This document shows, piece after piece, positions 7,875 through 13,913 of a stretch of 15,385 nt of DNA. Origin of the DNA: Bacillota bacterium. Its GTDB lineage: Bacteria > Bacillota > Bacilli > Paenibacillales > Paenibacillaceae. How positions within the stretch are numbered: the stretch's first letter is position 1; every line of letters starts with the position of its first letter. Location of the stretch: NCBI GenBank assembly GCA_023418755.1, contig JAEZZE010000064.1:1-15385 (forward strand). Reading direction: 5' to 3'. Position numbers and translations under genes: made by a program. Below the pieces are notes generated by a model that was not told the origin of the DNA, did not search any database, and saw nothing but the letters and a program-made list of their open reading frames with translations.

Positions 7875-9092
7875 CTAACCGCGAAATGCATTGCGGTACT
7901 GCTCCGGCGTTACCCCGAAGTTGCGCTTGAACTGGCGATTGAAATACTTGGCGTCCCGGTACCCGACAGCCGCCGCGATTTGATATACTTTATCGTCCGT
8001 CGATTCCAGCAAAACTTTGGCGCGACGCATCCGCTCATCGTTCAAACAGGACGTGAACGCCATCCCCGTCGTTTGCTTGAATACATGGCTGAAATAAAAC
8101 GCGTTGAAGCCAAACCGGTCCGCCATTTGCTCCAGCGACAGTTCTTCCATGTAATGATCCTGGATGTAAGCCATGCAGGCCGTAATCGCGCGTTCCATTT
8201 TATTGGCGACAGGCGAGTCGGAATCGAGAAGCCCGCCGCGCGACCTCCGGAACGCCTCCAGGCAGCTCGCTGCCAGATCCGGCACAAGCTCCGAGAATCC
8301 GGGGGCGATCCTTACCCGGGTGCGCCGGGATACTTGCGCGATCGCCTCCCGAAGCGCAGACTCGAACGGTTCGTATGCGGAACCGTCATCGGTATGGAAC
8401 CGAACGACGATGGCCGCTTCCGCGGTCTGACCGTGCAGGGGACACGCGTACACGACGCCAAAATGATCGACGGCTTGCGTCAGCTCTTCCAGCAACGAAT
8501 CCATTCTGTTCTGCAACGCGTGCCGGCTTCCTTCGTCGAACCGTAACGATACGATCGTCCCTGCGCCTGCAAGGTCGTACATTCCGCAGAGCGAATGCCA
8601 CTCTTCCGCATTCAATTGACCGGACAAATATTGGCCGAGCTGATGATTAACATAGATATACCGCGTCTCCTGCAGCTTGTTCAGCAGCTCTTCGCGGACC
8701 CGAGCTTGCTGCCGCTTCTCGGCGAGCTTCTGTTCCGCCCGCTCCACAACCTCTTGCAGCCTTTCCAATTCGACAGGCTTCAGCACGTATTCCAACGCAT
8801 GCAGTTGGATTGCCCGCTGAGCATAATTAAAATCGCGATAAGCGGTCACAATGATGATTTCCGACCAGCCCTTTGACAGCGCTTGCAAGTTTTCCATAAA
8901 CTGCAGCCCGTCCATAACCGGCATCCGAATATCCGTAATCACAAGGTCGGAAAGACGGTCGTTCATTCGCTTCAAAGCTTCTTCTCCGTTGATCGCCTCG
9001 TCGATGAAGTAATCGGGCCGAATCGCTCTGATGGCCTTAATCAGTCCTCTGCGATGCCGCGATTCGTCGTCGACCACTAATACTTGATACAC
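7875..9092 (-). CDS. Response regulator with AraC-type DNA-binding domain, YesN-type
   Basis: The 405-residue protein has an N-terminal receiver domain (about 1-120) with acidic pocket D8-D9, phospho-acceptor D54 in the VITDIRMP segment, T83 and K105. A basic, coiled linker follows, then a poorly conserved middle region, and a C-terminal double helix-turn-helix AraC domain (about 300-405) ending with the signature around GYRDAKYFNRQFKRNFGVTP. It is the cognate regulator of the downstream kinase and the likely activator of the promoter at 6000-6028. The start is GTG at 9092, supported by GGGGAGG 7 nt upstream; no ATG is better placed. Length is somewhat shorter than many YesN proteins (about 500), because the middle region is short. 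Confidence 0.94.
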   Translation of the reverse strand: MYQVLVVDDESRHRRGLIKAIRAIRPDYFIDEAINGEEALKRMNDRLSDLVITDIRMPVMDGLQFMENLQALSKGWSEIIIVTAYRDFNYAQRAIQLHALEYVLKPVELERLQEVVERAEQKLAEKRQQARVREELLNKLQETRYIYVNHQLGQYLSGQLNAEEWHSLCGMYDLAGAGTIVSLRFDEGSRHALQNRMDSLLEELTQAVDHFGVVYACPLHGQTAEAAIVVRFHTDDGSAYEPFESALREAIAQVSRRTRVRIAPGFSELVPDLAASCLEAFRRSRGGLLDSDSPVANKMERAITACMAYIQDHYMEELSLEQMADRFGFNAFYFSHVFKQTTGMAFTSCLNDERMRRAKVLLESTDDKVYQIAAAVGYRDAKYFNRQFKRNFGVTPEQYRNAFRG

Positions 9093-9139
9093 AACGCAAC
9101 CTCCCCAAAGGCGTATTTCTCCTATTGCTCAAGCGATTC

Positions 9140-9169
9140 TCTATATTTACCTTAGCAATCTTTTGCGAA
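9140..9169 (-). promoter_or_regulatory. Possible promoter of the two-component regulator operon
   Basis: On the minus strand TTCGCA (9169-9164) and TATAGA (9145-9140) are separated by 18 nt, each 4 of 6 matches to the SigA consensus. It would give a leader of about 40 nt to the GTG start. The rest of the 9093-9258 gap holds a 7-bp inverted repeat (TTTCCTT 9195-9201 with AAGGAAA 9212-9218) and a short CCGGT/ACCGG hairpin at 9233-9245, neither with a U tract. Confidence 0.3.
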
Positions 9170-9258
9170 TTCGAACACCCTCGGGACAAACCTTTTTCCT
9201 TAAGCCCGATAAAGGAAAGATTATCCGAACTCCCGGTCGAACCGGAGGATTCACAGAC

Positions 9259-9289
9259 AAAAAAGCCCGTTGAAGTTCATCAACAGGCT
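9259..9289 (-). terminator. Intrinsic terminator downstream of the cheY gene
   Basis: On the minus strand AGCCTGTTGA pairs with TCAACGGGCT (10 pairs including one G-U) around a 6-nt loop and runs straight into six Ts. It lies between the cheY stop and the regulator gene, insulating the sugar locus from the upstream operon. Confidence 0.88.
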
Positions 9290-9355
9290 GACGCGGGTCT
9301 AATATGAGTTTTGCGCGCGAACGCGGCTTCCAGGCCGCAATAGCGATTCGACGCC

Positions 9356-9715
9356 TTAACTGATCGCCTTCGAGATCGCCTCGAGAACCCGATTCGATTG
9401 GAAGGGCTTGACGATAAAATCTTTGGCCCCGCTCTGAATCGCTTCGATGATCAAATTTTTCTGACCCATCGCGGAACACATGACGATATTGGCGGACGGA
9501 TCGATCTTGCGAATTTCCTTCACCGCTTCGACGCCTTCCATGACGGGCATCGTGATGTCCATCGTCACCAGGTCCGGACGCAGGGATCTATATTTATCGA
9601 CCGCCTCGAGACCGTTCTCGGCCTCGGTAATGACCTCATGACCGGCCTTCACCAAAATGTCCTTCAGCATCGCGCGCAAAAAAGCGGCATCGTCGACAAC
9701 CATAATCTTAGCCAT
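9356..9715 (-). CDS. cheY: Single-domain chemotaxis response regulator CheY
   Basis: This 119-residue stand-alone receiver has acidic pocket D8-D9, phospho-acceptor D53 (VTMDITMP), S81 in the MCSAMGQ segment and K103 in DFIVKPFQ. The segments AENG, TMDITMP, CSAMGQ, SGAKDFIVKPFQ and RVLEAI closely resemble Bacillus CheY, which controls the flagellar switch. No output domain is present. The frame opens upstream to a TTG at 9745, but ATG 9715 has GGGAGG at 9-nt spacing and matches the family start. Unusually, no flagellar or chemotaxis gene is in the window, so it is an orphan or second CheY. It lies 99 nt after the carbonic anhydrase gene; a weak AAAGG/CCTTT hairpin (9785-9799) lies in that gap. 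Confidence 0.88.
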   Translation of the reverse strand: MAKIMVVDDAAFLRAMLKDILVKAGHEVITEAENGLEAVDKYRSLRPDLVTMDITMPVMEGVEAVKEIRKIDPSANIVMCSAMGQKNLIIEAIQSGAKDFIVKPFQSNRVLEAISKAIS

Positions 9716-9814
9716 ACTTTTCAACCTCCCGAGCGTAGAGCTCAATCTCTATCTTACTCAAGAGGACTAAACAAATTCTGAACAAAAGGTATATCCTTTA
9801 GAGAGGCGCGGCGT

Positions 9815-10390
9815 TTACTTGGCTGCAGCCTCCGCGTAGCCGTCGATCAGCCACTCCAGCTTACCCGTCTCCGGATGGATCAGGAAGCCGTGTACCGGCA
9901 CGAAGTCGGGAACGAGAGGGTGTCTGCGGATCATTCCGACGCTGTGTCTGACGCCATCCTCGGGCTTATCGAAGCCTTTCAGGAAACGCTCCATGCGAAT
10001 GCCCGAATTTTCGAGCGTGTCGAGCACGACCTGCGATATGCCGTTCTCCTTGAACTTCTTCACGAGCGCGCCCGAATCGAGCTGCGTCATGCCGCAGCCG
10101 TGGTGTCCGACCACGAGCACTTCCTTGGCGCCCATCTGGTGAATCGCGATCAGAATGCTCCGCATGGCGCTCCCGAACGGCTGAGTCAGCACCGCGCCCG
10201 CGTTCTTGATGAATTTGGCGTCGCCGTTGCGCAGATTGAGCGCCTTCGGCAGCAGCTCGACAAGCCGCGTATCCATGCAGGTCAGAATGGCGACCTTCTT
10301 CTCCGGAAACTTGTCCGTCAAATATTTCTCGTACTTGCGTTGCTCTACGAATTGTTCGTTGTATTCCAAAATATCGCTGACAAATGACAT
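9815..10390 (-). CDS. Beta-class carbonic anhydrase
   Basis: The 191-residue protein reversibly hydrates CO2 to bicarbonate. Zinc ligands are visible as C38 (in CMDTR, with the D40-R42 dyad) and H96-x-x-C99 in VVGHHGCGM. The NAGA segment (63-66) is also characteristic. It is a compact cytoplasmic enzyme of the short beta-CA type found in Bacillales (similar in layout to YtiB). ATG 10390 is preceded by AAGGGG at 7-nt spacing. It stands 102 nt after the LD-carboxypeptidase gene and probably has its own promoter in that gap. Confidence 0.94.
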   Translation of the reverse strand: MSFVSDILEYNEQFVEQRKYEKYLTDKFPEKKVAILTCMDTRLVELLPKALNLRNGDAKFIKNAGAVLTQPFGSAMRSILIAIHQMGAKEVLVVGHHGCGMTQLDSGALVKKFKENGISQVVLDTLENSGIRMERFLKGFDKPEDGVRHSVGMIRRHPLVPDFVPVHGFLIHPETGKLEWLIDGYAEAAAK

Positions 10391-10447
10391 GCATGTTCCC
10401 CTTTCCTAGTGCGCGAAAAAAAGAAATTAAAAAATCGTTATCTCTTA

Positions 10448-10476
10448 AGTTTATTCGATTTCCCGGAAAATGCAAA
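10448..10476 (-). promoter_or_regulatory. Possible promoter of the carbonic anhydrase gene
   Basis: On the minus strand TTTGCA (10476-10471, 4 of 6) and TAAACT (10453-10448, 4 of 6) are 17 nt apart, leaving a leader of about 50 nt. The -35 lies in the last unit of a T-rich 7-bp tandem repeat, whose other copies sit where an UP element would act. Confidence 0.4.
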
Positions 10477-10491
10477 ATACAAAATACAAAA
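10471..10491. repeat. Three tandem 7-bp AT-rich repeats
   Basis: Plus-strand units are TGCAAAA (10471-10477), TACAAAA (10478-10484) and TACAAAA (10485-10491). They stand out as AT-rich in a GC-rich region, directly after the LD-carboxypeptidase stop codon and upstream of the carbonic anhydrase gene. Confidence 0.75.
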
Positions 10492-10492
10492 G

Positions 10493-11419
10493 CTAAAGAT
10501 AGGTTACCGCCGGCTCCAGCCACGTCAACGTCCCTTCGTCCGCGTTCAGATTGACGAACGCGCCGATCGGGACGGCCGCTTTGTACGTTCCGTGACCGGA
10601 TGCCAAATTCGTTACGAGCGGCTTGCCCAGCGGAACGATATACTCGTTGATGACGTCCTCGTAGGTTTTGCCGTACGCGTTCTGGCAGCCGGTGCACTCG
10701 CCCATGACGATCCCCCGGCAATCCCGGAACTTTCCGGCGAGCCGCATCTGCTCCAGGTACCGAAACACCGTATTGACCGGCTCGTGCACTTCCTCCAGCA
10801 GCAGGATTTTGCCCTGCGTGTCGATCTCGTAAGGCGTACCGAGCGTCCCCGTCAGAGACGTCAGGTTCCCTCCGACGACCGGTCCGGTTACGTTGCCCGG
10901 TACTCGCGGAACGAGCGGGTTGCCCGGCGGATTGTCGAGCCTTCTCGGCGCGGCCGTCGACGACGTCGCGGAGAAAAACTGATCGAAATTGTACGGCGGA
11001 GTATCCGGCTTGAAATCGATCAGCAGCAAGCTGTGCAGCGTCACGATGCCGGACAGCTGCGCCAGCGCGTTCAGCAGGACGGTGATGTCGCTGTAGCCGC
11101 TGACGATTTTCGGATGCCCGCGAATAAAGGCGAAGTCCAGGTAGGGGAGAACGCCTTCCACGCCGACTCCGCCACGTGACGGTAGAATCAGCCGCACGTC
11201 CGGATCGGCGAACATGCCCATCAGATCCTCGGCCCGATCGCGAGCGGTACCCGCCAGAAAGCCGTCTTCTTCGTAAACGCCCCGCCCGACGACGACGTTC
11301 AGGCCAAGCGATTGCAGGTAGGCGATCCGGGCATCGATCGTCGCGGGCGCAAGAGGACTGCCCAACGTAACGATCCCTACCGTGTCTCCGCTTCGCAAAG
11401 CCAATGGTTTAATCGCCAT
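10493..11419 (-). CDS. LD-carboxypeptidase, peptidase family S66 (LdcA/MccF-type)
   Basis: The 308-residue protein matches the S66 fold: an N-terminal nucleophile domain with GYSDIT (nucleophile S110), and a C-terminal domain with the glutamate segment ILLLEE (205-210) and histidine in SGHG (H276), giving a Ser-Glu-His triad. Family members cut L,D-peptide bonds in murein tripeptide/tetrapeptide recycling (LdcA, YkfA) or inactivate microcin C-like peptide-nucleotides (MccF); the sequence alone does not separate these. No signal peptide, so cytoplasmic. The common SRGGYG motif reads SRGGVG (81-86) here. ATG 11419 has a G-rich Shine-Dalgarno stretch (GGAGGGGGAG) about 10 nt upstream. It is divergent from the DUF4062 gene across 151 bp and heads the run of minus-strand genes ending at the 9259 terminator. 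Confidence 0.92.
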   Translation of the reverse strand: MAIKPLALRSGDTVGIVTLGSPLAPATIDARIAYLQSLGLNVVVGRGVYEEDGFLAGTARDRAEDLMGMFADPDVRLILPSRGGVGVEGVLPYLDFAFIRGHPKIVSGYSDITVLLNALAQLSGIVTLHSLLLIDFKPDTPPYNFDQFFSATSSTAAPRRLDNPPGNPLVPRVPGNVTGPVVGGNLTSLTGTLGTPYEIDTQGKILLLEEVHEPVNTVFRYLEQMRLAGKFRDCRGIVMGECTGCQNAYGKTYEDVINEYIVPLGKPLVTNLASGHGTYKAAVPIGAFVNLNADEGTLTWLEPAVTYL

Positions 11420-11499
11420 CCCTTACGATCTCCCCCTCCCGATTATCGCCGCTGTTGCTATATGTATGAGAGACGAAGCCGGGATAGCCTAGCGAAATT

Positions 11500-11514
11500 A
11501 GCGGTGCCGCCGCT
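11500..11514. promoter_or_regulatory. Short palindrome in the divergent intergenic region, possible operator
   Basis: AGCGG and CCGCT form an inverted repeat with a 5-nt centre. It covers exactly the position where the -35 of the plus-strand promoter (TATAAT at 11527) would be, so a bound protein would interfere with transcription of the DUF4062 gene. Short GC-rich palindromes arise by chance, so this is tentative. Confidence 0.25.
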
Positions 11515-11526
11515 CGTCCCGTGGGT

Positions 11527-11532
11527 TATAAT
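11527..11532 (+). promoter_or_regulatory. Putative -10 box of the DUF4062 gene promoter
   Basis: A perfect TATAAT lies 38 nt upstream of the TTG start. No good -35 is found 16-18 nt upstream; 17 nt upstream the bases are GTGCCG, so the promoter may be weak or need an activator. Confidence 0.4.
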
Positions 11533-11570
11533 GGAAGGAAATCGGTTGCGGCGGGGGGTGGGATTGCGAT

Positions 11571-12719
11571 TTGGCCAAAACGAAAATTTTCATCAGTTCG
11601 GTCAACGAGGACGGGCTGAAGCGGCTTCGCAAGGAGGCGTTCGACGAACTGCGGCAGCTTGGGCACGAACCGGTTATGTGGGAGGAAAATCTTGGCCCGT
11701 GGCCGGCTTACTCGGACCCGGTCTCCAAGTGCCTCGACGCGGTCGGGGAAGCCGACATCTTCCTGCTGTTCGTCGGCAGCCGCGGCGGCACTTATTACAA
11801 GGAAGCGCAGCGAACGGTGACCCATATGGAGTTCATCCAGGCTTACGACAAGGGCAAGTCCATTCTCGTATTCGCGGACGCGACCGTCAAAGCCGTATTC
11901 TTCGGCACGGCGCGGAAGTGGATCGACGATTTCCTGGAGCAATATATCGCGGAATCCGGGCGGCCCCCGTCGACCGACGAAGTGCTGGCCGCGCTCCGGC
12001 ATCACCCCGGTCTTCCGGCGCACGTCGATCCGTACGTCTGGTTTCTGCTTCACGATCTGTCCGCCCGCAACGTCTATATGGACGACCTCTCGCTCGGCGT
12101 CCGGATCGATTGGCGGACCTACTTCAGCGATTTGCTGCGGCGCGGCTCGATGCTGCTTCCGCTCAAGAGCTCGATTATCGAGAACGGCCGCAGGCTGGCC
12201 CAATCCGACGAAGCTTTCCGCCTGCTGTCCGAGCTCGCCTCGCTGCAGCCAAAGCCGGACGGTCCGGATTACGAGGCGATTCTTGGCGCGATCGCCGGCC
12301 GAATGACGGGCGGGCGAATCGAGCATCGGTACGGCCCGTACGTATCCGAGACGGTAGGAACGTACGAAAGCTGCATCGGGGCTACGCTGTATGCCCGCGA
12401 CGGCGACAAGATGCGGTATGTCGCGAAATGGGCGGACATCGCCTGGAATCGTTCGTTCCGGCTGGACGACAAAAGCTCTTACGTTGCGCTGACTTACCAG
12501 ATGAACAAGGACTCTGTCCACTACACGCAAAGCAAAACGATGTTTTACGCTTGCTTCAAGCACGGCGAGCACGTTCTGACGCTGCATTACCCCGCCGGGC
12601 CGGAATGGGACAACCGCAAATACGTCGCTTACCAGGAGAGCGTCAATGATGCTATAATGAATAAAAATCCTTATCTCGTTTTCTTGGTCAAAATGGTACT
12701 GGGAGGTTTGCTGGCATGA
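11571..12719 (+). CDS. DUF4062 (TIR-like) domain protein with unrecognised C-terminal region
   Basis: The N-terminal 105 residues fit DUF4062. They include KIFISSVNED (5-14), an amphipathic helix, a segment with CLDAVGEADIFLLFVGSRGG (54-73), THMEF (84-88) with E87 in the position of the conserved glutamate, and KSILVF (96-101). DUF4062 is generally an N-terminal module of large STAND/NACHT or TPR proteins; here it is stand-alone with no Walker A motif. Residues 110-382 are not recognised: a mixed helical part (115-245), an aromatic, probably beta-rich part (250-350), and a hydrophobic tail (367-382) that might touch a membrane. The start is TTG at 11571 after a G-rich stretch; no better start is in frame. 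The TGA overlaps the start of a 61-codon gene (ATGA), implying coupled expression. A nucleotide-hydrolysing or signalling effector role is possible but unproven. Confidence 0.8.
   Translation: MAKTKIFISSVNEDGLKRLRKEAFDELRQLGHEPVMWEENLGPWPAYSDPVSKCLDAVGEADIFLLFVGSRGGTYYKEAQRTVTHMEFIQAYDKGKSILVFADATVKAVFFGTARKWIDDFLEQYIAESGRPPSTDEVLAALRHHPGLPAHVDPYVWFLLHDLSARNVYMDDLSLGVRIDWRTYFSDLLRRGSMLLPLKSSIIENGRRLAQSDEAFRLLSELASLQPKPDGPDYEAILGAIAGRMTGGRIEHRYGPYVSETVGTYESCIGATLYARDGDKMRYVAKWADIAWNRSFRLDDKSSYVALTYQMNKDSVHYTQSKTMFYACFKHGEHVLTLHYPAGPEWDNRKYVAYQESVNDAIMNKNPYLVFLVKMVLGGLLA
12629..12658 (+). promoter_or_regulatory. Possible internal promoter for the small downstream gene
   Basis: TTACCA (12629-12634, 4 of 6 matches to TTGACA) and a perfect TATAAT (12653-12658) are 18 nt apart, inside the 3' end of the DUF4062 gene. 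Transcription would start near 12665, about 50 nt before the small gene's ATG, leaving its GGGAGG ribosome binding site intact. Confidence 0.45.
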
Positions 12720-12901
12720 ACGTCTACGTATCCAAAAACGGCAAAGTCAGCCTTGCCGTCGGAGAGCAGCCGAAGGACGCGCTCCTGTTCGCTCCCGCGA
12801 AGAAATCGTCGACGCAGCTCGTGCAGGAGGACTTGTCCGCCTGGAAAACGAGCAACTCCCTGATTCAGGAACGATTCGCCGAGGCTACCCAAAGACAATA
12901 A
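12716..12901 (+). CDS. Small protein of unknown function, coupled to the DUF4062 gene
   Basis: The 61-residue product is not recognised. It begins MNVYVSKNGKVSLAVG, likely a beta hairpin, continues with a charged, Ser/Ala-rich centre, and ends with a probable amphipathic helix (about 38-58). There is no signal peptide, membrane segment or cysteine. Evidence that it is real: an ATGA overlap with the upstream stop, a strong GGGAGG ribosome binding site 9 nt before the ATG, no competing reading frame, and a terminator 75 nt downstream. A TATAAT-type promoter within the upstream gene could express it independently. It may be a regulator, partner or immunity factor for the DUF4062 protein; that is inference from arrangement only. 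Confidence 0.75.
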   Translation: MNVYVSKNGKVSLAVGEQPKDALLFAPAKKSSTQLVQEDLSAWKTSNSLIQERFAEATQRQ

Positions 12902-12976
12902 TTTTTGCTTGCATAGCGGCTGCCCGCGGCTGCGCATCGGGAGATCGGCACCCCGATCCCCCTGCGGCCGATAAGG

Positions 12977-13024
12977 AAGAGGACGGATTTCCGGAAACGC
13001 CCGGAATCCGTCCTCTTTGTTTTA
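12977..13024 (+). terminator. Strong intrinsic terminator, possibly bidirectional
   Basis: A stem of about 17 pairs (12977-12994 with 13001-13017, one bulged T) and a 6-nt loop is followed on the plus strand by TTTGTTTTA. It ends the DUF4062/small-gene transcript. The U tract overlaps the stop codon (13022-13024) of the convergent minus-strand gene, so the hairpin probably also serves that gene, although the T tract on that side is poor. A smaller hairpin (ATCGGG 12936-12941 with CCCGAT 12952-12957) precedes it. Confidence 0.88.
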
Positions 13025-13786
13025 TTCCGCGCTGCCCGCGTTCGGCTTGACGGGCTTGCCGGATCCGTGTCCGCGCTCTCCGCCGCCGTGCCGGAAGCCT
13101 CCGCCGACGATCCGCTCGGCCTGCTCTCCCGCGGCCGCCAACTGCTTGTCCGCTTGTTCCTGCGTCAGCTTGCCGGCTTGCAGCGCCTCGTTGACGCGCT
13201 TCTCGATGGCCGCCTTCTGCGCGTCTATCAGCATTTGAGCTTCTACGCCTTTGTCCTCGGCTATTCCGGCGATCGTCTTGCCTTCCTTAAGCTGCGTCTT
13301 CAATTCGTCCGCGGTCAACCCCAACGCTTCCGCGACCGCGCTCAAATCCGCTGCCTCGGCCCGCCCGAAGACACCTTTGCCCGACTCCCCTTCGGCCCGG
13401 GGGGCGGCGTCGATCAATGCGTCCAGCCCCTCGGCGAATCGCTGCTTCCGTTCCTCCAGCTTCCGATCGTTCGCTTCGGTCAGGGCGGCTTTCAGGCTGT
13501 CCCTGCTTACCCCCTGCTCCTCCGCGATCTCGGCCAGCGTCGAGCCGGCCTTCCGTTTCTCGCGGTACGCCTCTTCGTCCAGCTTAAGCAGCTCCAGCAC
13601 TTCCTCGCCGATCGCGCCCTTCCCGGACAACTCCGCTCCGAAGCCTCGATGGCTCTTCTCTACAGGAGCGCTAGTCGCCCCGCCGGATGCCGAAGGTTCG
13701 CCCGATGTCGTGGCCGCGTATGCGGAGAGCGGAATCATGACCGCCAGAGCGGCCGTCATGCCAAACGTCTTTACCGATTTTCTCAT
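13022..13786 (-). CDS. Secreted Ala/Glu-rich helical protein with two related repeats
   Basis: The 254-residue protein has a Sec signal peptide (basic MRKSVK, hydrophobic core, likely cleavage after AYA at residue 24) and no lipobox. After a low-complexity linker (25-60) come two related helical units. The first (about 63-105) contains LLKLDEEAYREKRKAGSTLA followed by EIAEEQGVSRDSL. The second (about 148-190) contains LGLTADELKTQLKEGKTIA followed by GIAEDKGVEAQML. The segment GKLTQEQADKQL (205-216) resembles DUF2680/YckD-type secreted proteins. The C-terminus is Gly/His-rich (228-243: G-G-G-F-R-H-G-G-G-E-R-G-H-G). ATG 13786 has AAGGAGG 7 nt upstream, a near-perfect site. Function unknown; an extracytoplasmic structural, stress or metal-binding role is conceivable. 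It is separated from the GH9 gene by 127 nt. Confidence 0.85.
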   Translation of the reverse strand: MRKSVKTFGMTAALAVMIPLSAYAATTSGEPSASGGATSAPVEKSHRGFGAELSGKGAIGEEVLELLKLDEEAYREKRKAGSTLAEIAEEQGVSRDSLKAALTEANDRKLEERKQRFAEGLDALIDAAPRAEGESGKGVFGRAEAADLSAVAEALGLTADELKTQLKEGKTIAGIAEDKGVEAQMLIDAQKAAIEKRVNEALQAGKLTQEQADKQLAAAGEQAERIVGGGFRHGGGERGHGSGKPVKPNAGSAE

Positions 13787-13828
13787 CTTTGGTCCTCCTT
13801 GATTGGCTAGATTGGTCTTACCTCGTTC

Positions 13829-13857
13829 AGTATGGACTCCGATTCTGAGCGAAGGAT
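13829..13857 (-). promoter_or_regulatory. Possible activator-dependent promoter of the secreted helical protein
   Basis: On the minus strand CATACT (13834-13829, 4 of 6) lies 17 nt from ATCCTT (13857-13852), which is a very poor -35. The direct repeat at 13864-13882 lies immediately upstream of that -35, the usual place for a PhoB/OmpR-class activator. Confidence 0.3.
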
Positions 13858-13863
13858 GAAACC

Positions 13864-13882
13864 AACCTTAGAAGAACCTTAG
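13864..13882. promoter_or_regulatory. Direct repeat AACCTTAG with 11-bp period, candidate response-regulator operator
   Basis: AACCTTAG occurs at 13864-13871 and again at 13875-13882, exactly 11 bp apart, so both copies face the same side of the helix. A 7-bp inverted repeat (AACCAAC 13860-13866 with GTTGGTT 13895-13901) brackets it. OmpR/PhoB-family regulators typically bind such 10-11-bp-spaced direct repeats; which regulator would bind here is unknown. Confidence 0.45.
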
Positions 13883-13913
13883 CGGGGGCTGAAAGTTGGT
13901 TGAACGCCGCTCC

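Noticed and set aside
9093..9258. Structured leader or riboswitch before the response regulator gene
   Set aside because: There are two short inverted repeats but no recognisable riboswitch or T-box signature, and one stem is only 5 bp.
9785..9799. AAAGG/CCTTT inverted repeat after the carbonic anhydrase gene as a terminator
   Set aside because: The stem has only 5 pairs, three of them A-T, and the U tract is short; not enough to call a terminator.
11312..12649. 445-codon plus-strand frame overlapping the DUF4062 gene, and a 353-codon minus-strand frame at 11526-12587
   Set aside because: Both translations are Arg-rich and featureless, whereas the chosen frame shows DUF4062 motifs and a coupled downstream gene.
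12671..12937. 88-codon minus-strand frame opposite the small gene
   Set aside because: No convincing ribosome binding site, and its existence follows from the opposite coding strand.
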